From Sphingobacterium sp. UBA7855 (lineage in GTDB: Bacteria; Bacteroidota; Bacteroidia; Sphingobacteriales; Sphingobacteriaceae): a stretch of DNA of 23,879 nucleotides. How positions within the stretch are numbered: position 1 is the first letter of the stretch; every line of letters begins with the position of its first letter. Below are positions 7,070 through 14,978 of the stretch, piece by piece. A model generated the notes under the pieces. The model did not search any database. It saw only the letters and a program-made list of their open reading frames with translations, and was not told the DNA's origin. Location: positions 1 through 23,879 of the forward strand of contig DLST01000004.1 in assembly GCA_002500745.1 (NCBI GenBank), in the 5' to 3' direction. Made by a program: the position numbers and the translations under genes.

Positions 7070-7106
7070 ATGTTAGCAGGGCATCAATTTCATGGTTTGC
7101 TAACAT
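7070..7106. repeat. Perfect 9-bp inverted repeat in the CDF leader
   Basis: ATGTTAGCA (7070-7078) and TGCTAACAT (7098-7106) are perfect complements separated by 19 bases. They are followed 4 bases later by TTTTTT and then by the CDF start at 7134. This could be a regulator operator or an attenuator-like hairpin in the leader. Confidence 0.6.
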
Positions 7107-7133
7107 AAGTTTTTTATAAAGATTACAAGCATC

Positions 7134-8123
7134 ATGTCAAGACAAAGTAGATTGGTCTTATTATCGCTTTTCACCGGGATAGGTTTGATGGTCGTGAAGT
7201 TTTTTGCCTATTTTTTAACAGATTCCAGTGCAATCTTTACAGATGCTGCGGAAAGTATCGTTAATGTGGTCGCTTCTGGTTTTGCATTTTATAGTATTTA
7301 TCTTTCAGCGCAGCCAAGGGATGAGAATCATCCTTATGGACATGGTAAAGTGGAGTTCTTCTCTGTATTTTTAGAAGGTGGACTTATTTTTATAGCTGGC
7401 GCGATAATATTAGCCAAAGCCTGTTACAATCTTTTTTTTCCCGCAGCGTTAACACATCTTGAACAAGGGATTTATCTGATAGGCATTACATCTGTGATCA
7501 ATTTTGCAGTGGGATTCTATATCATGAAGCGTGGCCGTGCATTAGGATCCATTACTTTGGTGGCAGATGGAAAACATTTACAGGTAGATGCCTATAGCAC
7601 GATCGGATTGATATTGGGTTTGTTGCTGATGAGATTGACAGGTTTCCAATGGATCGATGTTGTTATTTCCATTATACTGGGGCTTTTTATTCTCTTCAAC
7701 GGTTATAAATTGCTTCGTCAGTCGATCGGAGGATTAATGGATGAATCGGATACAGCGCTCGTACAGGATGTCGTCGAAATCTTGGAGCACAATCGGAAAG
7801 ATGAATGGATTGATGTTCATAATCTTCGTGTACAGCGCTATGGAAATGAGCTTCACGTTGATTGCCATCTTACACTTCCTAGTTATCTCGATCTCATTCA
7901 GGTACACGATGAAATCTCCGCTGTGGATAAAATTGTCAATAAAGAGATGTCGGTGCGGACTGAGTTTTTTGTTCATGCCGATCCTTGTCTCCCGCAGTGC
8001 TGCCAATATTGTCAGGTCGACAATTGCCCGATTCGTTCGGAGCAATTCCGAGAACGTATTTCTTGGGATACAGAAAATGTTACGCGGAATCAAAAACATT
8101 TTTTATATGCTATTGCCGAATAG
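7134..8123 (+). CDS. Cation diffusion facilitator (CDF) metal exporter
   Basis: This 329-residue protein has a six-helix CDF membrane domain (about 1-205) and a cytoplasmic C-terminal domain. CDF proteins export divalent metals such as Zn, Fe, Co, Mn or Cd in exchange for protons. The transmembrane metal site is partly canonical: H148-x3-D152 in helix 5 matches the E. coli YiiP/FieF pair. In helix 2 the usual D-x3-D reads D37-A-A-E-S41, so the second aspartate is replaced by serine next to a glutamate. The loop DENHPYGHGK (63-72) is conserved. An unusual cysteine-rich tail, CLPQCCQYCQVDNC, lies near residues 283-296 and may bind or sense metal. Metal specificity cannot be assigned. A leader hairpin and TACCTTTG box lie upstream. 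Confidence 0.92.
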   Translation: MSRQSRLVLLSLFTGIGLMVVKFFAYFLTDSSAIFTDAAESIVNVVASGFAFYSIYLSAQPRDENHPYGHGKVEFFSVFLEGGLIFIAGAIILAKACYNLFFPAALTHLEQGIYLIGITSVINFAVGFYIMKRGRALGSITLVADGKHLQVDAYSTIGLILGLLLMRLTGFQWIDVVISIILGLFILFNGYKLLRQSIGGLMDESDTALVQDVVEILEHNRKDEWIDVHNLRVQRYGNELHVDCHLTLPSYLDLIQVHDEISAVDKIVNKEMSVRTEFFVHADPCLPQCCQYCQVDNCPIRSEQFRERISWDTENVTRNQKHFLYAIAE

Positions 8124-8231
8124 CAAATGCGGTTTCTTTCTCTTACTTAATAACAATATTGTCTAGTCTGATTTCCTTGCGTATAGTAAACTAAAAAAAA
8201 GCTAGTTTATATAAATATATATAAAAAAAGG

Positions 8232-8239
8232 TATCTTTG
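8232..8239 (+). promoter_or_regulatory. -7 box (TATCTTTG) of lepA
   Basis: TATCTTTG lies 30 bases before the lepA ATG, downstream of a very A/T-rich tract. A weak 7-bp inverted repeat (TAAACTA 8187-8193, TAGTTTA 8203-8209) lies further upstream. The -33 element is unclear. Confidence 0.45.
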
Positions 8240-8269
8240 CCTTTTAGCAAAAGAGTTTAAAAATCCTAT

Positions 8270-10060
8270 ATGAAGCACATTCGTAATTTCTGTATTATTG
8301 CGCATATTGACCATGGCAAAAGTACTTTGGCGGACCGCCTTTTAGAGTATACCAATACCATCAGTCAGCGTGAAGCACAGGCACAATTACTTGATAATAT
8401 GGATTTGGAACGTGAACGTGGTATTACAATCAAGAGTCACGCCATCCAAATGAATTATAAGAAAGATGGTCAGGAGTATATCCTGAATCTGATCGATACC
8501 CCAGGACACGTGGATTTTTCCTATGAGGTTTCGCGTTCAATTGCTGCCTGTGAAGGTGCTTTACTGATCGTGGATGCCTCTCAAGGCATTCAAGCACAAA
8601 CTATTTCAAATTTATATCTGGCGTTGGAACATGATCTGGAAATCATTCCGATCCTCAACAAAATGGATCTTCCCGGTGCTATGCCGGAAGAAGTAAAAGA
8701 TCAGATTGTGGATTTGATCGGTGGTGACCGCAATGCGATTATTCCTGCATCTGGTAAAACAGGTCTTGGTGTTCCGGATATTTTGGAAGCTATTGTGGAG
8801 CGTATTCCACATCCAGTGGGTGATCCTGATGGACCTTTGCAAGCCTTGATTTTTGACTCTGTTTTCAACTCATTCCGTGGAATCATGGCTTATTTTAAAG
8901 TTGAAAATGGTGAGATTCGTAAAGGTGACCGCGTGAAATTTGTTGCTACTGGAAAAGAATATTTTGCCGATGAAATTGGTACGCTGAAGTTGAATCAAGT
9001 ACCCAAAGAAGTCATTAAGACTGGTGATGTAGGTTATATTATCTCTGGTATCAAGGAGGCACGTGAAGTGAAAGTGGGGGATACCATTACGCATAAAGAT
9101 CGTCCTTGTTCTGAGGCTATCCAAGGGTTTGAAGAGGTGAAGCCGATGGTCTTTGCGGGTATTTATCCCGTCGATACCGAAGATTACGAGGAGTTGCGTG
9201 AATCGATGCACCGTTTGCAGCTGAACGATGCTTCTTTGGTGTTTGAACCAGAGTCGTCAGCAGCGCTGGGTTTCGGCTTCCGTTGTGGTTTCTTGGGGAT
9301 GCTTCACATGGAGATTATTCAGGAACGCCTGGAGCGTGAGTTTGATATGACCGTTATCACGACAGTTCCCAACGTATCGTATAAGGCCTATATGACTAAA
9401 GATAAAGAGGAGGTGATCGTCCATAATCCTTCTGATCTACCGGATCCAAGTAAATTGGATTCAATTGAAGAACCCTATATCAAAGCTAATATTATTACGA
9501 AATCGGATTTCGTAGGACCAATTATGTCACTTTGTATCCAGAAACGTGGTACGATCATGAACCAGCATTATTTGACTTCAGATCGTGTTGAATTGGTTTT
9601 TGAAATGCCAATGGGGGAAATTGTATTTGACTTTTATGATAAGTTGAAAACAATATCAAAGGGTTATGCTTCATTCGACTACCATCAGATCGGTTACCGT
9701 AAGTCAGATTTGGTCAAATTAGATATCCGCCTGAACGATGAGCCAGTTGATGCTTTATCTTCGTTGATTCACCGCAGCAATGCTTACGATTTTGGTAAAA
9801 AGATTTGTGAAAAGTTGAAAGAACTTTTGCCACGCCAACAATTTGAAATTCGTATCCAAGCGTCAATCGGTGCAAAAATTATCGCACGGGAGACGATCTC
9901 AGCTTTACGTAAAGATGTTACGGCAAAATGCTATGGTGGTGATATCTCCAGGAAGCGTAAGCTTTTGGAAAAGCAAAAGAAAGGTAAGAAACGCATGCGT
10001 CAGGTTGGGAACGTAGAGATTCCGCAATCTGCATTTATGGCGGTATTGAAATTAGATTAA
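8270..10060 (+). CDS. lepA: Elongation factor 4 (LepA), ribosome-associated GTPase
   Basis: This 596-residue protein is close to the usual LepA length (E. coli 599). G1 is AHIDHGKST (11-19), followed by the switch I region RGITIKS, G3 DTPGH near 77, and G4 NKMD near 131. Domains II, III and V follow, then the LepA-specific C-terminal domain. The tail shows the diagnostic run of basic segments [20 protein letters not shown] and [15 protein letters not shown]. LepA binds the ribosome and GTP and has been tied to back-translocation and 30S assembly. It is conserved and usually dispensable. The start is set by the conserved [16 protein letters not shown] beginning. A terminator-like hairpin follows, with folD next on the same strand. 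Confidence 0.98.
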   Translation: MKHIRNFCIIAHIDHGKSTLADRLLEYTNTISQREAQAQLLDNMDLERERGITIKSHAIQMNYKKDGQEYILNLIDTPGHVDFSYEVSRSIAACEGALLIVDASQGIQAQTISNLYLALEHDLEIIPILNKMDLPGAMPEEVKDQIVDLIGGDRNAIIPASGKTGLGVPDILEAIVERIPHPVGDPDGPLQALIFDSVFNSFRGIMAYFKVENGEIRKGDRVKFVATGKEYFADEIGTLKLNQVPKEVIKTGDVGYIISGIKEAREVKVGDTITHKDRPCSEAIQGFEEVKPMVFAGIYPVDTEDYEELRESMHRLQLNDASLVFEPESSAALGFGFRCGFLGMLHMEIIQERLEREFDMTVITTVPNVSYKAYMTKDKEEVIVHNPSDLPDPSKLDSIEEPYIKANIITKSDFVGPIMSLCIQKRGTIMNQHYLTSDRVELVFEMPMGEIVFDFYDKLKTISKGYASFDYHQIGYRKSDLVKLDIRLNDEPVDALSSLIHRSNAYDFGKKICEKLKELLPRQQFEIRIQASIGAKIIARETISALRKDVTAKCYGGDISRKRKLLEKQKKGKKRMRQVGNVEIPQSAFMAVLKLD

Positions 10061-10079
10061 TCAAAATAACACAATAATG

Positions 10080-10101
10080 AAGGAGCTCTTGGGCTCCTTT
10101 T
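10080..10101 (+). terminator. Terminator-like hairpin between lepA and folD
   Basis: AAGGAGC (10080-10086) pairs with GCTCCTT (10093-10099), 6-base loop, short T-run. It ends only 23 bases before the folD ATG, leaving no room for a full promoter after it, so it may act as a partial terminator within a lepA-folD transcript. Confidence 0.65.
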
Positions 10102-10124
10102 AAATACAATAAAATCTCCTAAAC

Positions 10125-11012
10125 ATGAATCTATTAGATGGTAAACTAGTTTCCGAAAAAATTAAAGAGCAAATTGCGTTAGATGCGGCTGAATTTACTA
10201 CACAGACTGGCCGTAGGCCCCATCTGGTTGCTATCCTTGTGGGGAATGATGGTGGTAGCGAAACCTATGTAGCTAGCAAAATGCGCAACTGTCAACTAGT
10301 CGGCTTTGAATCAACAAACATTCGTTATGACGAAAACATAACAGAGGATGAATTGATCGCTAAGGTCAAAGAAATCAATCAGGATGAGTCTATCGATGGT
10401 TTGATTGTTCAGTTGCCTTTACCAAAACATATTGATCCGGATAAAGTTACCGAAGCAATTGATTACCGCAAAGATGTGGATGGTTTCCACCCGATCAACC
10501 TCGGTCGCATGCAACGTAATCTTCCTTGTTTTATTCCAGCTACACCATATGGTATTATGCTGATGTTGGAGTATTATAAGATCGATACCGCAGGAAAGCA
10601 CGCTGTAGTGGTTGGAAGAAGCAATATCGTGGGATCCCCCATGAGTATCTTACTGGCTCGTAATTCTAATCCAGGTAATTGTACAGTGACATTAACACAT
10701 AGTCGCACAAAAGATCTTAAAGCGGAAGTTTTGCGTGGAGACATCGTTGTTGCAGCAATTGGTAAGAAAAATTTTGTTACTGCAGACATGGTTAAAGACG
10801 GTGCAGTAGTGATCGATGTAGGTATCAATAGAGAAGTTTCTACAGAAACTAAATCTGGATTTAAGCTATATGGGGATGTTGATTTTGAAAATGTCGCTCC
10901 TAAAGCGTCGTGGATTACACCCGTACCTGGAGGAGTTGGGCTAATGACTATCGTGGGTTTATTGAAAAATACATTAGAAGCCGCGAAAGGAACAGTCTAT
11001 CCAAAGCAATAA
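10125..11012 (+). CDS. folD: Bifunctional methylenetetrahydrofolate dehydrogenase / methenyltetrahydrofolate cyclohydrolase
   Basis: FolD interconverts 5,10-methylene-THF, methenyl-THF and 10-formyl-THF, feeding purine and formyl-Met synthesis in the cytoplasm. At 295 residues it has family length. The catalytic signature is Y48-x3-K52 in [11 protein letters not shown], with Q96 in VQLPLP and D119 in KDVDGF. The NAD(P)-binding segment GRSNIVGSP is at 164-172, and the C-terminal signature TPVPGGVG is present. The start is supported by the [10 protein letters not shown] beginning typical of the family. The hairpin just upstream and the 64-base gap suggest read-through from lepA or a cryptic promoter overlapping the hairpin. 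A sigma-54-like promoter for the next gene starts 10 bases after the stop. Confidence 0.97.
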   Translation: MNLLDGKLVSEKIKEQIALDAAEFTTQTGRRPHLVAILVGNDGGSETYVASKMRNCQLVGFESTNIRYDENITEDELIAKVKEINQDESIDGLIVQLPLPKHIDPDKVTEAIDYRKDVDGFHPINLGRMQRNLPCFIPATPYGIMLMLEYYKIDTAGKHAVVVGRSNIVGSPMSILLARNSNPGNCTVTLTHSRTKDLKAEVLRGDIVVAAIGKKNFVTADMVKDGAVVIDVGINREVSTETKSGFKLYGDVDFENVAPKASWITPVPGGVGLMTIVGLLKNTLEAAKGTVYPKQ

Positions 11013-11021
11013 TTTTTCTAT

Positions 11022-11037
11022 TTGGCATAGAAGTTGT
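11022..11037 (+). promoter_or_regulatory. Candidate sigma-54 (RpoN) promoter
   Basis: TTGGCATAGAAGTTGT resembles the -24/-12 consensus TGGCAC-N5-TTGC: the GG and the second doublet (GT in place of GC) are separated by 10 bases as required. It places the transcription start about 50 bases before the ATG of the LEA-like lipoprotein gene. Confidence 0.4.
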
Positions 11038-11098
11038 AAATTCATGTATATGTGCTCTGATGAGCATTTGAAAAACTACACTTATCAATCAATTTATA

Positions 11099-11641
11099 AT
11101 GAAAAAAATTGCACTTTTAGCAGTCGTGGCAGGGACATTGGTGATGTCTTCTTGCAACAATTCGGAGAAAAGAGATACTGTATCTACCGATTCAGCTCAG
11201 ACAGTTGGCGAGCACGTAGACGCAGCAATAGCAGATCTAAAAAATGCGGAGGAAAATGCTCGTTTAAAAGCCGAGCAGGCAAAAAAGGATTTGGATGAAG
11301 CTATTGCGAAAGGCGATAAAGAAGCGGAGGAAAAAGCTCGTGCAGCTTCAGAAGAAGCAAATACCGCATGGGAAAAAACGAAAGCAGCATTGCGTAATGC
11401 TGGAGAGGATGTGAAAGAGGGATTAAAAGACGCGAAAGATGCAACAGTAGATGCAACGAATACAGCAGTTGATAAAACAAAAGATGCTGCAAAAGATGTC
11501 GCTCAAGGCACGAAAAACGTTGCGAATGATGTCGCTAACGGTACGAAAGATGCTGCTAAAGATGTAAAAGATGCTTCCAAAAAAGTTGGTGACGATATTA
11601 GCAGAAAAGCTAAGAATGTTGGTGAAGCATTGAAGAACTAA
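11099..11641 (+). CDS. LEA-like helical repeat lipoprotein
   Basis: The 180-residue product begins with a lipoprotein signal: MKK, hydrophobic core, lipobox VMSSC with the lipidated cysteine at 19. The rest is highly charged and alanine/lysine-rich. An N-terminal coiled-coil-like part (about 35-95) is followed by degenerate 11-residue repeats of the type TKDAAKDV (about 100-180), as in group 3 late-embryogenesis-abundant and YtxH-like proteins. Such proteins are linked to desiccation, osmotic or envelope stress; a role here is inference. It is probably tethered to the outer or inner membrane facing the periplasm. A sigma-54-like promoter upstream and a very strong bidirectional terminator downstream suggest a single-gene stress unit. 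Confidence 0.8.
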   Translation: MKKIALLAVVAGTLVMSSCNNSEKRDTVSTDSAQTVGEHVDAAIADLKNAEENARLKAEQAKKDLDEAIAKGDKEAEEKARAASEEANTAWEKTKAALRNAGEDVKEGLKDAKDATVDATNTAVDKTKDAAKDVAQGTKNVANDVANGTKDAAKDVKDASKKVGDDISRKAKNVGEALKN

Positions 11642-11663
11642 AAACTATATTGAACCTTATTAA

Positions 11664-11703
11664 TATAATAAAGGGACACATTAAACGGTGTCCCTTTATT
11701 ATA
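11664..11703. terminator. Bidirectional terminator between convergent genes
   Basis: TATAATAAAGGGACAC (11664-11679) and GTGTCCCTTTATTATA (11688-11703) form a perfect 16-bp stem with an 8-base loop. It serves the LEA-like gene (plus) and the serine hydrolase gene (minus). Confidence 0.9.
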
Positions 11704-11734
11704 AAGTTTCATTTTATAGTATAGGCTTAACTTT

Positions 11735-12604
11735 TTATTGATAATAATCCCATAGCAATTTGGAAAGTTTCCGGGTGAGGACTTCAGCTTCATTGGTTTT
11801 TCCCCAACTTTTATCAGCATTATTCTTGGTGAATATACTGAAAACATAATCTCCCTTCGGTGCATTGACTAAAATAACCTCATTACGTACATCGTCTAGA
11901 GATCCTGTTTTCGATGCCGTTTTTACAGTTGCCGGGATTTGTGAGAGCCCTCGTCCATCATAGAACATATTCCCCAAAAGGCGATACATCTGATCGGAAG
12001 ATTTTGCAGATACAACTTTTCCTTCTCGGATCAATGTCACCAATTCAGCCATCTCCTTAGGGGTTGTCTGCCCCCAGCCATATCGTTCCCAATCCAATTT
12101 TCGTCCCTCAGTCTTTGAGTTGACAAGGGTGTTCACTAGTCGAAGGTCGGTCATTAATTTATTAATTGCGCCCCCACCTCCCGCGAGTTTCTGATTCCAG
12201 ATACTGGTTACATTATCGCTATACGACAGCATTAGACCAATTAAGGTTTTTAGATCCACTTCTGTACTGTCATTAAAAAATTGCATGAGCCCAGAGCCAC
12301 CATATTTTTGATTACTGCGGTACACCAATTGCTGGTCAAGCTGTAACTCACCTTTTTCAATTTTATCAAATATGCCAACTAAAATAGGTATTTTGACAAT
12401 ACTTGCAGTAGGAAAAATGCTGTCAGCCTGAATATTCACCTCTTTATTTTTTTTGAGATGATGTACATAAATGCCGACATCGCCCCGAAAACCTTGAACC
12501 AGCTGTTTTATTTTCGATTCGAGTTTTTTATCGGTGGAGGGTCTTTGCCCAAAGGACAATAGTGATAAAAAAACTAACGTAAATGATAGGAATATTTTGT
12601 GCAT
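11735..12604 (-). CDS. Class A beta-lactamase-like serine hydrolase (secreted)
   Basis: The start is set at ATG 12604, which gives a clean signal peptide (MHKIFLSFTLVFLSLLSFGQ). The ATG at 12622 adds six residues of poor context. Penicillin-recognising motifs are present; numbering from 12622 they are S74-I-V-K77, S135-D-N137 and K238-T-G240, in the order and spacing of class A beta-lactamases. The omega loop is shorter than in TEM-type enzymes: only about 7 residues separate E179 (DWERYG) from TTP, and the ExxLN motif with the deacylating glutamate is not seen. It therefore fits the broader beta-lactamase2 serine hydrolase family. It acts in the periplasm, either on beta-lactams or on peptidoglycan peptides; resistance cannot be inferred. 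It is divergent from the DUF1543 gene across a region with an 11-bp inverted repeat. Confidence 0.85.
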   Translation of the reverse strand: MHKIFLSFTLVFLSLLSFGQRPSTDKKLESKIKQLVQGFRGDVGIYVHHLKKNKEVNIQADSIFPTASIVKIPILVGIFDKIEKGELQLDQQLVYRSNQKYGGSGLMQFFNDSTEVDLKTLIGLMLSYSDNVTSIWNQKLAGGGGAINKLMTDLRLVNTLVNSKTEGRKLDWERYGWGQTTPKEMAELVTLIREGKVVSAKSSDQMYRLLGNMFYDGRGLSQIPATVKTASKTGSLDDVRNEVILVNAPKGDYVFSIFTKNNADKSWGKTNEAEVLTRKLSKLLWDYYQ

Positions 12605-12626
12605 TGCGAACGTATAATACATGTTA

Positions 12627-12687
12627 AATGATGGATAATAGTTACTTTTATTATTTACAGGGCTTAAGTTATGAAATATCCATCATT
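12627..12687. repeat. Perfect 11-bp inverted repeat in a divergent promoter region
   Basis: AATGATGGATA (12627-12637) and TATCCATCATT (12677-12687) are exact complements with centres 50 bp apart, between the serine hydrolase start (12604) and the DUF1543 start (12759). A direct repeat GGGATATT (12717-12724, 12731-12738) lies closer to the DUF1543 gene. The arrangement suits paired operator half-sites, but this is inference. Confidence 0.5.
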
Positions 12688-12758
12688 CTTATGCATAAAC
12701 ACATATGAAAATAAACGGGATATTTTAACAGGGATATTGAAAAACTGATTAGTATATT

Positions 12759-13301
12759 ATGAAATTATTTATGATTTTGATCGGCTGTAAACCGAAAAGT
12801 AGACGAACAGAGCAGCATGATATTTTCTTTGGAATTGGTGATGAGCTTAAAGATTTTGTCGATCCCATTAGAGATTTTTGGCCAGAGGCTGATGGTAAAA
12901 TTCACATTGATGCTTACCGTATTGTCCATAAGGTCGGAGAGTATGAAATCAACATCGTTGAGAGGAGTGACGAACAAACTAATGATTCCGAATTGAAGTT
13001 GTTTTTTGTCAATTTAGGTGGCTACAAACCGAATGAATTTGATGAGTTCCACTACAAAGAAATTATTGTGGCATCCAGTTTGGCTAAGGCGACTGAAAAG
13101 GCTAAGCGTACTGTTTTTTGGAAGCACCACAGTTCGGCGCATATCGATGATAAGTATGGCTTGGATGTGGATGATATATATGAGATAGAGGATTTGCTAA
13201 TACCAGCAGATAAGGATAAGTATTGTATTCAAATTAGACCAAATGTCGATCGGGAAGAGGATATTATATCTAACGGATATTTTAAACTAAGCGCGTTGTA
13301 G
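12759..13301 (+). CDS. DUF1543 domain-containing protein
   Basis: This 180-residue protein opens with KLFMILIGCKPKSRRTEQHD, followed by DFWPEADGKIHIDAYR, the features by which I recognise DUF1543. Its function is unknown. It shows an internal duplication: KLFMILIGCKP (2-12) is echoed by KLFFVNLGGYKP near residue 80, and the KIHIDAYR...GEYEI block is echoed by AHIDDKYG...IYEI near residue 130. No signal peptide, membrane segment or catalytic motif is seen, so it is probably cytoplasmic. It is a single gene on the plus strand, with a strong terminator shared with the convergent permease gene. Confidence 0.8.
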   Translation: MKLFMILIGCKPKSRRTEQHDIFFGIGDELKDFVDPIRDFWPEADGKIHIDAYRIVHKVGEYEINIVERSDEQTNDSELKLFFVNLGGYKPNEFDEFHYKEIIVASSLAKATEKAKRTVFWKHHSSAHIDDKYGLDVDDIYEIEDLLIPADKDKYCIQIRPNVDREEDIISNGYFKLSAL

Positions 13302-13323
13302 TTTACATATGTTCGTGATCTTT

Positions 13324-13366
13324 TTAAACAAAATAGGCTTCTTATAAAGAAGCCTATTTTGTTTAA
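13324..13366. terminator. Bidirectional terminator overlapping the permease stop codon
   Basis: TTAAACAAAATAGGCTTC (13324-13341) and GAAGCCTATTTTGTTTAA (13349-13366) form a perfect 18-bp stem with a 7-base loop. The permease stop codon (13365-13363 on the minus strand) lies inside the stem. Confidence 0.88.
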
Positions 13367-14847
13367 CCTATATTTTGTTGGTTCTGATGTTGTTTTCTAA
13401 TGACACTATGCTTTTTACCATATACAAAGTAGATCAGCAATCCAATAGCAAGCCAGATCGCTAAACGTTCCCAACTTTCAATTGGCAATGAAGCCATCAT
13501 TAAAATACAGACCAAGATACCCATGACCGGAACGAAAGGTACTAATGGCGTTTTAAATGGGCGTTCCAAATTAGGGTCAGTTTTGCGGAGCACTAGAATG
13601 CCTATGCAAACCAATGTAAAGGCAAACAATGTACCAATACTCACCATATGTCCAAGGTCCGAAACCGGAACAAAACCTGCGAATATACTCACGAATACCA
13701 TAAAAATAGCATTGGTTTTCCAAGGTGTCTGTCTTTTAGATAGATCTGAAAATATCTTTGGCAGTAAACCATCTTTACTCATTGAATAAAATACACGGCT
13801 CTGACCAAGTAACATCACGAGAATAACTGAAGTATAGCCTGCAATAATCGTAATAATCAATGCTGTGTTTAGAAAATGATATCCTGTTTTCGCAAAAGCG
13901 GTAGCAACAGGTTTTGCGTCGCCTTTAAACATGGTATAGTTTTCAATACCAGTCATCACGTAGGAGAATAAGACATACAGAAGTGTGCAGATTATTAAGG
14001 AGCCGATGATGCCTATTGGCATACCTTTTTTAGGATCCTTTGCCTCTTGAGCAGCGGTGCTCACCGCATCAAAGCCTATGAATGCAAAAAATACAACGCC
14101 TGCTGCACGCAATACTCCACTGATGCCAAAGTGACCAAAATCATCACTCTTTAGAAATGACCAGAAGCTTTGTTGTCCACTTTTTACAAGCTCTTCACCT
14201 GCATTTACAGGAATAAATGGATCGTGGTTTGCCGGATTGATGAAGCTCCATCCCAAGGCGATAAAGATCAACACGACGCCGACTTTTAGAATCACCAATA
14301 TATTGTTTACACGGGATGATTCCTGGGTGCCGCGCATCAATAGCAGCGAGAGTAAACAGACAATAACGATGGCAGGCAAATTGACAACTCCGCCTTCCCA
14401 AGGACCTTTGAGCAGGGTGTCTGGGAGTTGAATATGAAATATCATTAGAAGCTGATTGAAATACTGGGACCAGCTGACGGCTACTGTAGCTCCTGCTAAT
14501 GCATATTCAAGTACAAGATCCCATCCGATAATCCAGGCAACAAATTCCCCCATTGTAGCGTACGAATATGTATATGCACTCCCCGCAACAGGAATCATAG
14601 AAGCAAATTCCGCGTAACAAAGACCTGCGAAGCCACAGCCTACTGCAGCGATGATGAAAGATAGGATAACAGCTGGACCGGCATTTTCAGCGGCAGCAAT
14701 TCCTGTTAACGAGAAAAGGCCTGCTCCGATGATGGCCCCAACTCCCAGGGCGATTAGGCCCGAGCTCGACAGTGTCCTTTTTAGCGTGTGTTCACCATTT
14801 TCATTTGCCTCAGCAATCAGTTGAGGAATCGATTTTTTAAATAGCAT
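13363..14847 (-). CDS. APC superfamily amino acid permease (cationic amino acid / YfnA type)
   Basis: This 494-residue protein has about 12-13 hydrophobic helices and the APC first-helix signature GVGAIIGAGLFSLTG (about 35-49). SYTYSYATMGEFVAWIIGWDLVLEYALAGA-type sequence around 90-120 resembles the CAT subfamily, as does the segment GFDAVSTAAQEAKDPKKGMP near residue 260. These carriers bring amino acids across the inner membrane, usually by proton symport or exchange; the substrate cannot be fixed from sequence. The N-terminus MLFKKSIPQLIAEANENGEHTLKR is cytoplasmic and typical. A TATATTTG box lies upstream at 14897-14904. The gene stands alone: upstream is the terminator of the oxidoreductase gene, and downstream a terminator shared with DUF1543. 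Confidence 0.92.
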   Translation of the reverse strand: MLFKKSIPQLIAEANENGEHTLKRTLSSSGLIALGVGAIIGAGLFSLTGIAAAENAGPAVILSFIIAAVGCGFAGLCYAEFASMIPVAGSAYTYSYATMGEFVAWIIGWDLVLEYALAGATVAVSWSQYFNQLLMIFHIQLPDTLLKGPWEGGVVNLPAIVIVCLLSLLLMRGTQESSRVNNILVILKVGVVLIFIALGWSFINPANHDPFIPVNAGEELVKSGQQSFWSFLKSDDFGHFGISGVLRAAGVVFFAFIGFDAVSTAAQEAKDPKKGMPIGIIGSLIICTLLYVLFSYVMTGIENYTMFKGDAKPVATAFAKTGYHFLNTALIITIIAGYTSVILVMLLGQSRVFYSMSKDGLLPKIFSDLSKRQTPWKTNAIFMVFVSIFAGFVPVSDLGHMVSIGTLFAFTLVCIGILVLRKTDPNLERPFKTPLVPFVPVMGILVCILMMASLPIESWERLAIWLAIGLLIYFVYGKKHSVIRKQHQNQQNIG

Positions 14848-14896
14848 AGGATTGATGATTTACGATTATTTAGCTTCTTAATTGTTTAATTAATGT

Positions 14897-14904
14897 CAAA
14901 TATA
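14897..14904 (-). promoter_or_regulatory. -7 box (TATATTTG) of the permease gene
   Basis: TATATTTG on the minus strand matches TAnnTTTG exactly, about 50 bases before the permease ATG. No good -33 element is visible because that position falls in the upstream gene's terminator. Confidence 0.4.
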
Positions 14905-14917
14905 AATGATATCAATG

Positions 14918-14946
14918 AAAAAAGGGAAGATTGCTCCTCCCTTTTG
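14918..14946 (-). terminator. Terminator after the oxidoreductase gene
   Basis: AAAAGGGAAGA (14920-14930) pairs with TCCTCCCTTTT (14935-14945) with one mismatch. On the minus strand the stem is followed by a T-run. It lies just past the stop of the NAD(P)-binding protein. Confidence 0.75.
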
Positions 14947-14978
14947 TAATAAATCTTAATCAAATGCTTATTTGGGTA

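Noticed and set aside
11735..12604. Annotation as a confirmed beta-lactam resistance gene
   Set aside because: The ExxLN motif is not seen and the omega loop is short; the family includes hydrolases with other roles.
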